Made by a program: the position numbers and the translations under genes. Below the pieces are notes generated by a model. The model had not been told where the DNA came from. It worked only from the letters and a program-made list of their open reading frames with translations, and searched no databases. Below, piece after piece: positions 25,309 to 34,519 of a stretch of DNA of 64,000 bases. The stretch is from Owenweeksia hongkongensis DSM 17368 (lineage in GTDB: Bacteria; Bacteroidota; Bacteroidia; Flavobacteriales; Schleiferiaceae): the NCBI RefSeq assembly GCF_000236705.1, contig NC_016599.1, positions 1,860,001 through 1,924,000 on the forward strand, in the 5' to 3' direction. Positions within the stretch are counted from its first letter, which is position 1. Each line of letters begins with the position of its first letter.

Positions 25309-27614
25309 TTCTCGTTTTTTATACTGACCATTAGGCGCTGCGCCAACCCTTCAATTTTTTCAGCTGACTTCTTATAAGAGTATTGCTCTTCCAAAACCTC
25401 AACACCCGGCAGGCGTTTTTTCCAATCTAAGGAAGCAGAATATAAGTCCAAAATTTTGCCGCGAATATGAGTATTATTATCGGTATTGTGAAATTCCACG
25501 TAAGGCGAAAACAACTCTCTAAAGACCGCAATATCAGAAACAAGCACAGGCGTACCACATGCCAAAGACTCCAATACCGGTAAACCAAACCCTTCATAAT
25601 GCGGAAGATAAATAGTAAAAACCGAGTGCTTGTACAATGCTTCTAGCTGATCATCTGTAGGGTGTTCTATAAATATGATATTAGGAGCTTCCTTAACTTT
25701 ATCAAGCAGACCTTGTTGACTGCCAAATACCTCCTCATTAACACCTCCTGCAACCACCAACTTAAGATTGCTATCATCCTTCTCAAGAAAGGCTTTTAAA
25801 ATCACGGCTTGGTTCTTTCTTTCCGAGATAGAACCTACGGTAAGTACGTAATCTCCGTCAATGTGATTAGGCTCCACACTTTTTTCTTTTAAGAATGAAG
25901 GCACCCCGTTATAGCAAACACTTATTTTTTCTTTTGGGATATTAAGCTCTTTAACAATTTCGGTTTTGGAAAAATCACTTACCGTAAGGATATGTCTACT
26001 TCTTTTTACAATCTTAGGAATCAAATACGAATACCACTTTACAAATCGCTCTGCAAACCATGATGGGCTTTTGACAAAAGCTAAATCATGTATTGTCACA
26101 ATTTGATTTTTGTAAAGTAAAGGTGCGCTATTGCAAAAATTCAATAATAATGGAGACCCCAACAACCTAAGGTAAATTGGTAATACAACTTGCTCCCATA
26201 TCACTCCATGACTCCCAAACCAGGACACCGAGGTTTGACTTGGGCTATTCTCCGATTTGGTTGAAACTATAAGGGTAAAGTTCTTTTCTGGATTGAGCAA
26301 ATATTGGCTCACCTCATCAGCAAAGCGCTGAACACCTGACATTGCTTGACTTCGAAAACGGCCATTGATAAAAATCCTTCCTTTAAAACCAGACCAAGCC
26401 GCCAGGCAGAAAAACACACTAAAAAAAGAGTAGAAAAAAATACCGTCTTGGCGAGCCAGAATATTTTCGGTCAAAAAGCTTAGCGACATCATTACCACAA
26501 AGGCTATGTGCAAATAATTTTTGGAGACATAAGCCACAAAAAACTGAGCAACAATGGAAAGAACAAACAGAAATAAAGGTAAAACACCCACAGAAAGCCA
26601 TATTTGGAGATACTGGTTATGAGTATTAAAAACCCTGTCTCGGGCCACTGTATACCCATACTTTTTATACTTTTCACTCAAAGCATTTTGATAATCTCCA
26701 ATTCCAGTCCCAAACCATATATTTTCTGATATGGCTTCATAGGTACTTTTATAAATACCCTTTCTTAAGCTATCCGGATTATTTTGCTCTACCCCAGACT
26801 CGGTAGCTGCGTAATATAGTGTCTCTACCCTTTCACGCAACGGCCTTACTGTAATTGTAAAAACTAAAATCACCGAGGCTATCAGACCGAAGCGCAAGGC
26901 AATAGCCTTTAGACTAAGACCCTCGCTATAGATTATTATTGCACCAATGAATGTGCTCATCAAAATCATTTTGGATGAAGCCACTAATAGACCGAAAAGA
27001 AGCACAATCACCACTAAGTAGCTCCAAATGATTTTTTTTGAAGCAAGAGTTTTCTGCTTTATTTCATGCAAAGTGGTAAACAAACCCAAAGCTAAAATCA
27101 GTGAAAAATAAGTTGGATGTAAACCGCTTACTAACTCAAGTTCTGTCCTAATCCAATAGTACGCATCACCAGCGCTATAGGCATTTTGAAAAGTACCTCG
27201 CCAAAAGAGACTGCCAAGGCTATAAATTGTGAGCAGTGTAGTAATTAAAACAAAAAACCTCAGCGTATTGCGAAAGGAAAAAGCTGATATGGTCCCTCTG
27301 TTTAAATAGAGCAGCCAAGGCAACATAATTAGCAGTACTGTGCGCTCTACATATTTATACCCAGTAGCAACATCATCACTATAGGTAAGACTTAATACAT
27401 AAAACAGAAATGGAAGAGTAAGCACCGCAGGTAACCACATCCCAGAAGAATAGGAGTTGGCTTTTTTTTGAGTAAGTACAAAAAGTTGTAAAATCAGAAA
27501 TGTGATGGCCACTGCGCCTTTAAGATGAAGATCAATAAGCAGTGGGAAAGAGCAAAATAGATAAAACGAAAACTGACTAATACGAGCGCTAGTTTGTAGA
27601 CTTTTCACTAACAC
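25305..27614 (-). CDS. O-antigen ligase/polymerase-glycosyltransferase 4 fusion
   Basis: A 769-residue protein. Residues 1 to about 405 are polytopic (about ten helices) with the Wzy_C/WaaL hallmark NTHNQYLQIWLSVGVLPLFL after a large periplasmic loop. From about 408 (KGRIFINGRF, SGVQRFADEV) to the C-terminus it is a cytoplasmic GT4 glycosyltransferase with VGSISERKNQAVIL and LPHYEGFGLPVLESLACGTPVL. One continuous frame covers both. WaaL/Wzy proteins act on the periplasmic side, GT4 domains on the cytoplasmic side, so the last helix must place the GT in the cytoplasm. It overlaps both neighbouring genes (26 and 4 bases). Confidence 0.9.
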   Translation of the reverse strand: MLVKSLQTSARISQFSFYLFCSFPLLIDLHLKGAVAITFLILQLFVLTQKKANSYSSGMWLPAVLTLPFLFYVLSLTYSDDVATGYKYVERTVLLIMLPWLLYLNRGTISAFSFRNTLRFFVLITTLLTIYSLGSLFWRGTFQNAYSAGDAYYWIRTELELVSGLHPTYFSLILALGLFTTLHEIKQKTLASKKIIWSYLVVIVLLFGLLVASSKMILMSTFIGAIIIYSEGLSLKAIALRFGLIASVILVFTITVRPLRERVETLYYAATESGVEQNNPDSLRKGIYKSTYEAISENIWFGTGIGDYQNALSEKYKKYGYTVARDRVFNTHNQYLQIWLSVGVLPLFLFVLSIVAQFFVAYVSKNYLHIAFVVMMSLSFLTENILARQDGIFFYSFFSVFFCLAAWSGFKGRIFINGRFRSQAMSGVQRFADEVSQYLLNPEKNFTLIVSTKSENSPSQTSVSWFGSHGVIWEQVVLPIYLRLLGSPLLLNFCNSAPLLYKNQIVTIHDLAFVKSPSWFAERFVKWYSYLIPKIVKRSRHILTVSDFSKTEIVKELNIPKEKISVCYNGVPSFLKEKSVEPNHIDGDYVLTVGSISERKNQAVILKAFLEKDDSNLKLVVAGGVNEEVFGSQQGLLDKVKEAPNIIFIEHPTDDQLEALYKHSVFTIYLPHYEGFGLPVLESLACGTPVLVSDIAVFRELFSPYVEFHNTDNNTHIRGKILDLYSASLDWKKRLPGVEVLEEQYSYKKSAEKIEGLAQRLMVSIKNEK

Positions 27615-28845
27615 AACTATTGATGAAGGCTAGCACCTCCTTATTAAACCTATCCAAACTAAAGCGCTCAGAATTTTTACGGATAGCGGTACTCGAAAAT
27701 TTACCATTATGTGTAATCTCAAACTCGTTGACAGAATCGATCAAAGACTCAGGAGTTTGCTCTTTAAACAGCAAGCCAGTTTCTCCGTCTTTTACAATTT
27801 CTGCAGCTCCACCTTCGCCAAATGCAATTACGGGAGTACCGCAAGCTTGGGCTTCTACAAGTGTAATTCCAAAGTCTTCTTTTCCAGCAAACACGAAGGC
27901 CTTAGCCTTGCGCATATACCAGTGAAACTCATCAAATTTAAGGTGAGATAGAATTTTAATGTTTGGTCCAGCAATTTTCTCGATTAACTCCTTTCTCTTG
28001 CCATCTCCGATCACTACAAGCTTTTTATCCGGCATTTTATTGAATGCCTCTACCACCATCTCCACTTTTTTATAACATACCAGTCTAGAGGCAGTCACAT
28101 AAAAATCTTCTTTTTCATCCTCCACCTCATACTTCTCTACCTCTACCGGTGGATATATAACATGGGCATCTCTTCCGTAAAAATCTTTTATGCGCTGAGC
28201 CGTAAAGCCAGAGTTTGAAATATAGTAATCAACGTTTCTAGACACCCGTGCATCCCACTTTCTAAGCAAGTATGTAAGCAGCCTGCTGGCCAAAGCTAAA
28301 GGGCCTTTATTGATATTATTAGACTCCAAGTAAAGCTCCTGCATATCCCAAATATACCTCATGGGAGTATGACTATAAGAAATATGAACCTGCCCAGGAC
28401 GCGACTTTACACCATGTGCAAAAGCATGAGAACTTGACAATATTAGAGAATGATCAGCTAACTTATGAGAGCGAATTGCGAAAGGAAATATGGGCAAGTA
28501 GTATCTGAAATGCCTACGGGCAAAAGGCAACTTTTGAATGAATGTTGTTTTAGGAACTCTATCACCCATCATCGCTTTGCGATCGCGCTTAGACATAAAG
28601 TCCACTGTAGAATATACTTCTACGTTTTGAAGCAAATTGATAAATGATTCGGTAACTTTTTCTGAACCAGCTTTAGTGCTCAGCCACTCATGTACAATAG
28701 CAATTGGCTTTGCCTGTACCTTGCTGTCTAATTTTTCAACTGCTCGTAATGAACCTTCCTTGGAAATAACCAAGGATCTTGTCAAAGGATTTGACTGGGT
28801 AAATGATGAGATGTTGCTCGCTGTTTCCAGTGTGGTTCGTATCAA
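27589..28845 (-). CDS. Glycosyltransferase family 4
   Basis: A GT-B enzyme of up to 418 residues. The acceptor half begins at about 47 (PIAIVHEWLSTKAGSEKV) and the donor half at about 230 (YVTASRLVCYKKVEMVVEAF). The nucleotide-sugar site is AGKEDFGITLVEAQACGTPVIAF. It resembles mannosyl-type O-antigen transferases, but the sugar cannot be stated. The start is uncertain: the frame opens with TTG at 28845 and no ATG precedes the conserved domain, while an in-frame stop lies just upstream. It is the first gene of the ten-gene polysaccharide operon and overlaps the next by 26 bases. Confidence 0.88.
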   Translation of the reverse strand: MIRTTLETASNISSFTQSNPLTRSLVISKEGSLRAVEKLDSKVQAKPIAIVHEWLSTKAGSEKVTESFINLLQNVEVYSTVDFMSKRDRKAMMGDRVPKTTFIQKLPFARRHFRYYLPIFPFAIRSHKLADHSLILSSSHAFAHGVKSRPGQVHISYSHTPMRYIWDMQELYLESNNINKGPLALASRLLTYLLRKWDARVSRNVDYYISNSGFTAQRIKDFYGRDAHVIYPPVEVEKYEVEDEKEDFYVTASRLVCYKKVEMVVEAFNKMPDKKLVVIGDGKRKELIEKIAGPNIKILSHLKFDEFHWYMRKAKAFVFAGKEDFGITLVEAQACGTPVIAFGEGGAAEIVKDGETGLLFKEQTPESLIDSVNEFEITHNGKFSSTAIRKNSERFSLDRFNKEVLAFINSCVSEKSTN

Positions 28846-28963
28846 AATCAGGATTAGAGTTAACTATTCCTTCTTAATTTCTTAATGTTCGACATTGCAA
28901 TGATACGAATTCAAACACAAAAAAAAGTGACCTTAAATAAAATAAAGCCGTAAATAAGCCGTT

Positions 28964-29611
28964 TTACTTGGCTGTTTTAGAACGTAATACCCGATTGTAT
29001 AAGGAAGAATCCTTGTGATTGAGTCTGCTGATCTTCTTTCGTAACTTCTCTTCAATCAGCTTTGGTTTTGAGCTTGAAAAGTGTTTGCTGTTTTTTTCAT
29101 GAAAGCTCGGTACATCAGGCCAGTTTAATACTTCCGCAAGCTTTTGAATATCCCTATCAAAAGACTCAAGCAGCCCTATAAAGTAGTAGCTTTTCAATTT
29201 AGATCCACGCAAAAAGTAGCTCATCTTATTCTGAGTTTCTTTTCTACTTACGTAAAGTTCTAAACTTTCATCCCTCCTGCCATAAGCTGGATGATCAGGG
29301 TTTGATTTTACATCAAACTTCCACCAATTATAATTTGAAACAACACGTGCAACTGGTTCTCTTAAAAAGGTAACAAGCTTTGGCTTATCTTTTTTTACAA
29401 TGTCTTTTACCTCCCGGTAGCGTATGTGCCCATGAATGACCTTTACTTCTGGCGCTATCACTTCCGAAATCTTCAGACCACGTTTATTGAGCTCCAAACA
29501 TTCGTCACGTTCAAAATGTCGCACATGCTCTTCACCATACACGTATTTAAGCACCTCCAAAATGGAAGACCCACCTGTTTTGGGAAGGTGAAGAAATATA
29601 AGCTCTACCAT
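28964..29611 (-). CDS. Sulfotransferase, family 2 type
   Basis: A 215-residue PAPS-dependent sulfotransferase: the phosphosulfate loop LHLPKTGGSSILEVL is at the N-terminus and the 3'-phosphate motif LVTFLREPVARVVSNYNWW near residue 90. It is the most upstream gene of the polysaccharide region, separated by 118 bases from the GT4 gene, so it may have a separate transcript or share one. With 22991-23683 and the fusion at 20904-22994 it makes three sulfotransferase domains in the locus, suggesting at least two or three sulfated positions. Confidence 0.9.
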   Translation of the reverse strand: MVELIFLHLPKTGGSSILEVLKYVYGEEHVRHFERDECLELNKRGLKISEVIAPEVKVIHGHIRYREVKDIVKKDKPKLVTFLREPVARVVSNYNWWKFDVKSNPDHPAYGRRDESLELYVSRKETQNKMSYFLRGSKLKSYYFIGLLESFDRDIQKLAEVLNWPDVPSFHEKNSKHFSSSKPKLIEEKLRKKISRLNHKDSSLYNRVLRSKTAK

Positions 29612-29680
29612 GCTCTCTTTATTGAATTTGCAACTTTACGAATTTTACAAGGAAGCTACTCTTTGCATATCACCACAAAA

Positions 29681-29706
29681 AAACCCGTAGCTCTCACCAC
29701 GGGTTT
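29681..29706 (-). terminator. Terminator of the serC-serA transcription unit
   Basis: Stem AAACCCGT/ACGGGTTT with a 10-base loop. On the minus strand it is followed by a T-rich run. It lies 64 bases past the dehydrogenase stop. Confidence 0.75.
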
Positions 29707-29730
29707 CATTTTATAAATACGTGCCAGCAG

Positions 29731-29764
29731 TCTTCCGACTTCTGACTTCCGTCTACCGACTCTT
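29731..29764. repeat. Degenerate (CTTC)CGACT intergenic element
   Basis: Several imperfect copies of TTCCGACT/TCTGACT/TACCGACT stand in tandem between the terminator and the dehydrogenase stop. Similar runs occur at 12819-12843 and 13774-13799. Confidence 0.35.
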
Positions 29765-29769
29765 AAGTT

Positions 29770-30723
29770 TTACTTCAAAAGAGAAATAATCTGATCAGCT
29801 AGTTCTTCACCAATTCTATCTTGCGCTTCCAAAGTGGCAGCACCAATATGTGGAGTAAGCGAAGTGTAAGGGCTCATCAAAACTTGCATGGCCGGAGTTG
29901 GCTCATTTTCGAATACATCCAAAGCTGCGTAACGAAGTTTACCTTCTTCTAGTGCTGCGATTAGATCCACTTCATTCACCACACCACCACGAGCTGTGTT
30001 CACAATACCCGCCTGATCTTTCATCATGGCAATTTCTTTTTTGCCAATCACAGTTTTGCCAGCTCCAGAAACGTGAACCGTCACAAAATCAGAAGTATTC
30101 AAAACGGTTTTCAAATCCGTTGGCTGAATTTTAGTTTTAAGACTTTGTCCATCAGCAAATGGAATTTCCAATTCTACAGCCTCAGTGTTATGGTCATGCA
30201 CCGTAATGTTCATCCCAAGACCGTAAGCCATACGAGCTACTTCTCTACCAATTCTACCAAAACCAATGATACCGATAGTCTTGCCTTTAAGCTCAATACC
30301 CGCAGCATAGTTTTTCTTCAATACCTTAAACTGTGTATCGCCTTCAAGTGGCATTTTTTGATTAGAATCAAAAAGGTAACGCACCATTCCGAAAAGGTGA
30401 GCAAACACCAACTCGGCTACCGAGCGGCTACTTGCTGCAGGAGTATTGATTACATGAATGCCTTTTCCGCGAGCATATTCCACATCAATATTATCCATAC
30501 CTACACCACCACGGCCAATAAGCTTTAGCTGGCCATTAAGTTCGTCCATCAAATCCTGACGAACTTTGGTAGCAGAACGCACCAAAAGAGCGCTCACGTT
30601 GTTTTCCTTAATGTATTTACCCAATTGCTCTTGAGCAACGGTAGTAGTGTCTACTTCAAATCCGGCTTCTTCCAGTCTCTTTTGTCCAGCAGCTGAAATA
30701 CCATCGTTTGCAAGTACTTTCAT
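29770..30723 (-). CDS. serA: D-2-hydroxyacid dehydrogenase, 3-phosphoglycerate dehydrogenase type
   Basis: A 317-residue NAD-dependent dehydrogenase. The Rossmann motif is IGIIGFGRIGREVA (about 151), the substrate Arg lies in NTARGGVVNE, and the catalytic His is in LTPHIGAAT with Glu in FENEP. There is no C-terminal ACT domain, so it is a short form without serine-feedback control. It lies 90 bases downstream of serC on the same strand, which supports the role of oxidising 3-phosphoglycerate to phosphohydroxypyruvate, the first step of serine synthesis. Confidence 0.88.
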   Translation of the reverse strand: MKVLANDGISAAGQKRLEEAGFEVDTTTVAQEQLGKYIKENNVSALLVRSATKVRQDLMDELNGQLKLIGRGGVGMDNIDVEYARGKGIHVINTPAASSRSVAELVFAHLFGMVRYLFDSNQKMPLEGDTQFKVLKKNYAAGIELKGKTIGIIGFGRIGREVARMAYGLGMNITVHDHNTEAVELEIPFADGQSLKTKIQPTDLKTVLNTSDFVTVHVSGAGKTVIGKKEIAMMKDQAGIVNTARGGVVNEVDLIAALEEGKLRYAALDVFENEPTPAMQVLMSPYTSLTPHIGAATLEAQDRIGEELADQIISLLK

Positions 30724-30813
30724 CTCTTTTATCTTTTCTTGTTAATTAGTCAATTTGTAAAATGGTTAATTAGATCAACTTGTTCACCAATTAACAATTC
30801 CACTATTCAACTT

Positions 30814-31887
30814 TTATCCTACTTTCTTTTCCAATTCCTTCATTACATCTACAAGTACCTGTACGCTTTCCAGCGGAAGCGCATTGTACATACTTGCCCT
30901 GTAACCACCCACACTACGGTGACCGTTGATTCCGCTAACGCCAGCAGCTTTCCACATTTCATTAAATGTTTCAGTATGCGACTCATCATTTAGCAAGAAA
31001 CATGCATTCATAGTAGAACGATCTTCTACCTCAGCAGTTCCCTTAAATAGTGGGTTACGGTCAATTTCATTATAAATCAATTCCGCTTTCTGACGGTTCA
31101 CTTCTTCAATCCATTCTACACCACCATTGTCTTTTAGCCACTGCATGGTAAGCATCATCACATAGATTGAAAATACTGGTGGAGTATTAAACATTGACTC
31201 TTTAGAAATGTGAGTCTTATAGTTTAAGTAAGCAGGAATATCACGTCCCGTTTTACCCAAAATTTCATCTTTTACAATAACTATAGTAGCTCCTGCAGGC
31301 CCCATATTCTTCTGCGCTCCAGCGTAAATAAGGTCAAAATCTGCAACATTTACCTTGCGGCTCATAATGTCAGAAGACATATCGCATACCATCAGCGTGT
31401 CCACTTTTGGAAACTCTTTCATTTGAGTTCCATAAATAGTATTGTTTGAAGTACAGTGAAAATAATCCATTCCGACAGGCACCTCATATCCTTTTGGTAT
31501 AAAGTTGTAGTTCTTGTCTTTAGAAGAACCTACCACCACAACTTCACCTTGGCGTTTTGCTTCTTCAATGGCTTTTCCTGCCCAAGCACCAGTATCGGTA
31601 TAAGCAGCTTTTCCACCATCTTTTTTCATAAGGTTTAAGGCTACCATCACAAACTCAAGGCTTGCACCACCCTGTACAAACAGTACAGAATACCCAGCAG
31701 GCACATCAAGCAAATCTTTGATAAGTGCTTGAGTTTTTTCAACTACGGCCACAAAATTTTTACTTCGGTGACTGATTTCCAACAATGATAAGTTTAGTCC
31801 ATCAAAGTTAATTACTGCTTCTGATGCCTGACGCAATACTTCGGGCGGAAGAATACATGGCCCTGCTGAAAAATTATGTGCTTTCAT
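30814..31887 (-). CDS. serC: Phosphoserine aminotransferase
   Basis: A 357-residue PLP enzyme of fold type I. The protein opens HNFSAGPCILPPEVL, the hallmark of SerC. The PLP Lys is in IYAGAQKNMGPAGATIV, and VGGYRASMYNALPLESVQ closes the active site. It converts phosphohydroxypyruvate and glutamate to phosphoserine. Length and motifs are normal. It is probably co-transcribed with the dehydrogenase downstream; no serB is in the window. Confidence 0.97.
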   Translation of the reverse strand: MKAHNFSAGPCILPPEVLRQASEAVINFDGLNLSLLEISHRSKNFVAVVEKTQALIKDLLDVPAGYSVLFVQGGASLEFVMVALNLMKKDGGKAAYTDTGAWAGKAIEEAKRQGEVVVVGSSKDKNYNFIPKGYEVPVGMDYFHCTSNNTIYGTQMKEFPKVDTLMVCDMSSDIMSRKVNVADFDLIYAGAQKNMGPAGATIVIVKDEILGKTGRDIPAYLNYKTHISKESMFNTPPVFSIYVMMLTMQWLKDNGGVEWIEEVNRQKAELIYNEIDRNPLFKGTAEVEDRSTMNACFLLNDESHTETFNEMWKAAGVSGINGHRSVGGYRASMYNALPLESVQVLVDVMKELEKKVG

Positions 31888-32052
31888 ATTATCTATTAGG
31901 TATTTAAGATTTTGTAGTCGCTTAAATCGCTGGCAAAATTAACAAAATAGGTCACTAAGATGAGTTAACGAGCGGTTAATCTTGAAGGGTATTTTTATAA
32001 TACTCCCACAATGGATGTACATTGGCTTTCAAGAAGTTTGTGAAACCTAAAA

Positions 32053-32934
32053 TCACTTTTTGCCAGGAGGCAAATCAGTAGGCTTATTTGGTGGTACTAT
32101 GGGTATATTTTGGCGGCTGTCAAACTTTACCTCTGTTTTTAGGTGCCACCAATCTTTTTCCCATACCAAGGCATCATAGCTCATATCAGGACCATAAGTG
32201 GAATACACCCCTTTCAATTTTGAGTCTGGTGGCGAAAGGTGGTCCATTATTATCATCTCCTTGTCTTCATTCCAGCGCACGGAGGCTGCATACTTTCCTC
32301 CGTAGCTAAGAATAATTCTTTGCGGAGGCTTGCGATATGTTTTGTCCATGAATTCATCAAAACGAAACACCTTATCACCAAATCGTGGGCGACCACGATT
32401 GTCAATAGAAATCACATCTATGACTTTCTTGTTGAGGGTTTCATCTGGCGCAAAGCCAAGCAAGGTAAAAGTTGGATTTCTCTTTTTGCCTACAGGAATT
32501 AATTTATAGTAAATGGCTCCGTACCAATTATCTGGTTTCAGATTTTTATACTCAGGCTCCATCAGCATTCTACTGCCATCATTCAGTTCAGTTACCACAA
32601 TTCCTTTTCGGGTAGTAGCGGCAACCAATCCATACTTCACATACTTAAAATCTGCATCAGGCATTTGCCAGGTGTAGATTCTAAATTCATCCTCATAATC
32701 CAGCCGGAGCATGCTAGTCACGCTTTTCAGCGGATCATTAAACCCCTCATCAGTAGAAATATAGTTTTTGAGAACTGCCAAAAATGTATCACATGCTGCT
32801 TGCCGCTTGGCATATTCAGAATTTGCTAAAATCTCTTTTCCTGTTTCAGCTAGAAATTTCTCCGGAGAGGAAGCTATTTCCTGACCAAAGGAGAAAAAAG
32901 GCAAAGTAAAAAGTGTGAAAAGGAAATACTTCAT
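32053..32934 (-). CDS. Secreted protein of unknown function
   Basis: A 293-residue protein with a clear signal peptide (MKYFLFTLFTLPFFSFGQ) and no membrane segment afterwards. The mature part is mixed alpha/beta with several W/Y-rich strands (NWYGAIYYKLIPVG, LVWEKDWWHLKTEV) and a proline-rich tail (VPPNKPTDLPPGKK). I recognise no domain or catalytic motif. It lies between serC and ferredoxin on the same strand, without tight spacing to either. Confidence 0.65.
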   Translation of the reverse strand: MKYFLFTLFTLPFFSFGQEIASSPEKFLAETGKEILANSEYAKRQAACDTFLAVLKNYISTDEGFNDPLKSVTSMLRLDYEDEFRIYTWQMPDADFKYVKYGLVAATTRKGIVVTELNDGSRMLMEPEYKNLKPDNWYGAIYYKLIPVGKKRNPTFTLLGFAPDETLNKKVIDVISIDNRGRPRFGDKVFRFDEFMDKTYRKPPQRIILSYGGKYAASVRWNEDKEMIIMDHLSPPDSKLKGVYSTYGPDMSYDALVWEKDWWHLKTEVKFDSRQNIPIVPPNKPTDLPPGKK

Positions 32935-32973
32935 GCAGCTATGAACGGAGAAAATTTTGTGCCAGTATATTAT

Positions 32974-33324
32974 TTAGGATACGTGCAAAAATTCCTTTTT
33001 GGCCATCAATTCATCATCGCTCTCCTCATTATCTTCATCAGGCACACAGCAATCTACAGGGCAAACCTCAGCACACTGAGGCTCTTCGTGAAAACCAATA
33101 CACTCAGTACACTTATCGGTCACAATAAAATACACATCATAATCCACTGGTTCCTGAGCTTCATCAGCGTCATAAGTACCACCACTTTTGGTCACCACTT
33201 TACCTTTAAGGTCAGTGCCTTCGCTAAAGCGCCACTCCTGTGCACCTTCATATATTGCATTATTGGGGCACTCTGGTTCGCAGGCTCCACAATTAATACA
33301 TTCGTCAGTTATCTTAATAGCCAT
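32974..33324 (-). CDS. 4Fe-4S dicluster ferredoxin
   Basis: A 116-residue electron carrier. The first cluster motif is [12 protein letters not shown] at about 10-21. After an acidic insert of about 50 residues, the second is C-x2-C with a long loop ([20 protein letters not shown]). The stretched second motif and the acidic C-terminal tail are characteristic of the Allochromatium-type ferredoxin. It is divergent from the acyl-CoA reductase gene across 44 bases, and the two -7 elements there are back to back. The redox partner is unknown. Confidence 0.93.
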   Translation of the reverse strand: MAIKITDECINCGACEPECPNNAIYEGAQEWRFSEGTDLKGKVVTKSGGTYDADEAQEPVDYDVYFIVTDKCTECIGFHEEPQCAEVCPVDCCVPDEDNEESDDELMAKKEFLHVS

Positions 33325-33333
33325 ATTGATTCT

Positions 33334-33351
33334 TACTTTTGCGCAAATTTA
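33334..33351. promoter_or_regulatory. Back-to-back divergent -7 elements
   Basis: TACTTTTG on the plus strand is followed, after two bases, by CAAATTTA, which is TAAATTTG on the minus strand. Both match TAnnTTTG. They sit 27 bases before the acyl-CoA reductase start and 19 before the ferredoxin start. No convincing -33 TTG was found for either. Confidence 0.45.
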
Positions 33352-33368
33352 ATAAATAGAAAGGGCGT

Positions 33369-34442
33369 ATGTTGGATATAGCCGCACGTATTTCGGCATT
33401 TGAAACACTCGGGCGTTTTATCAGTCAGTATCAGGACGAAAGACCTGATGAGGATCTCAAAAAAATCAATGCTTACTTTTTGGAAGGCTTTCGCCACACC
33501 ATTACCGAAGCGGGAATTTACAATAATTGGTTTACCAAGGATAATGTAGAGTTTGCACTTCAGCAATGGAGCAATGCGCTTACTCAAGATAATCTGGAAG
33601 CTTGGGTTGGCAGATACCCAAAAGAAGCTTTTGAGCCAAAAACTCAAAAAACTATCGCCATCATTATGGCAGGAAATATTCCATTGGTAGGCTTTCACGA
33701 TTTTCTTACCGTTCTCCTTACGGGAAATAAAGTACTAGCCAAGCCAAGCACTGACGATGACAAATTGCTTCCGTTTCTTGCTCAAATTCTTGTAGCTATT
33801 GACAAGCGTTTTGCAGAAGTTATCAATTTAGCTTCAGGCCAACTGAAAGAATTTGACGCGGTGATTGCTACCGGCAGTGATAATTCTGCTCGCTATTTTG
33901 ACCACTATTTTGGAAAATATCCAAATGTGATTCGCAAAAACAGAACCTCTGTAGCAGTGCTTACCGGAGATGAAACTCCAGAACAACTGAAAGAATTAGG
34001 CTGGGATGTGTTCCGCTATTTCGGTTTGGGCTGCCGCAATGTTTCAAAGCTTTTTCTGCCGGAAGGCTATGATATCAACAATATTTTCAAGGCCTTCTTT
34101 GACTTTAGTCATGTGGTAGACAACAAAAAATATGGTAATAATTACGATTACAACCGTGCCATTTTTATGATGGAGCAGCATAAGTTTTTAGAAAATGGTT
34201 TTGTTATTCTGAAAGAAAATGAAGCGCTACATGCTCCTGCTGCGGTCGTGTATCACGAAACGTATTCTGATTTGGATAGTCTAAATGACAAGCTCGATGG
34301 GTTGGAGAATCAACTACAGTGCATTGTATCTGAAGATAAAGAAGTGAACAATGCCATTACCATGGGAGAAGCACAGCAACCTAATCTTTGGGATTATGCT
34401 GACAAGGTAGATACCGTGAGCTTTTTACAAAGCGTTCAATAA
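33369..34442 (+). CDS. Acyl-CoA reductase, LuxC-like
   Basis: A 357-residue member of the LuxC/acyl-CoA reductase family within the aldehyde dehydrogenase fold. TIAIIMAGNIPLVGFHDFL and VLAKPSTDDDKLLPFL mark the cofactor-binding part, and the catalytic Cys lies in YFGLGCRNVSKLFLPEGYD. The family reduces acyl-CoA to aldehyde with NADPH; no luciferase genes are present, so a role in aldehyde or alkanol metabolism is inferred. It is shorter than Vibrio LuxC, as is usual for Bacteroidota members. Confidence 0.85.
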   Translation: MLDIAARISAFETLGRFISQYQDERPDEDLKKINAYFLEGFRHTITEAGIYNNWFTKDNVEFALQQWSNALTQDNLEAWVGRYPKEAFEPKTQKTIAIIMAGNIPLVGFHDFLTVLLTGNKVLAKPSTDDDKLLPFLAQILVAIDKRFAEVINLASGQLKEFDAVIATGSDNSARYFDHYFGKYPNVIRKNRTSVAVLTGDETPEQLKELGWDVFRYFGLGCRNVSKLFLPEGYDINNIFKAFFDFSHVVDNKKYGNNYDYNRAIFMMEQHKFLENGFVILKENEALHAPAAVVYHETYSDLDSLNDKLDGLENQLQCIVSEDKEVNNAITMGEAQQPNLWDYADKVDTVSFLQSVQ

Positions 34443-34519
34443 GATTTTAAACACAGTATATTTGAGCCAAAAGCGACAAAGCTCAGCTCTGCGCATCTAT
34501 TAAATACAATTTTCAGAAA

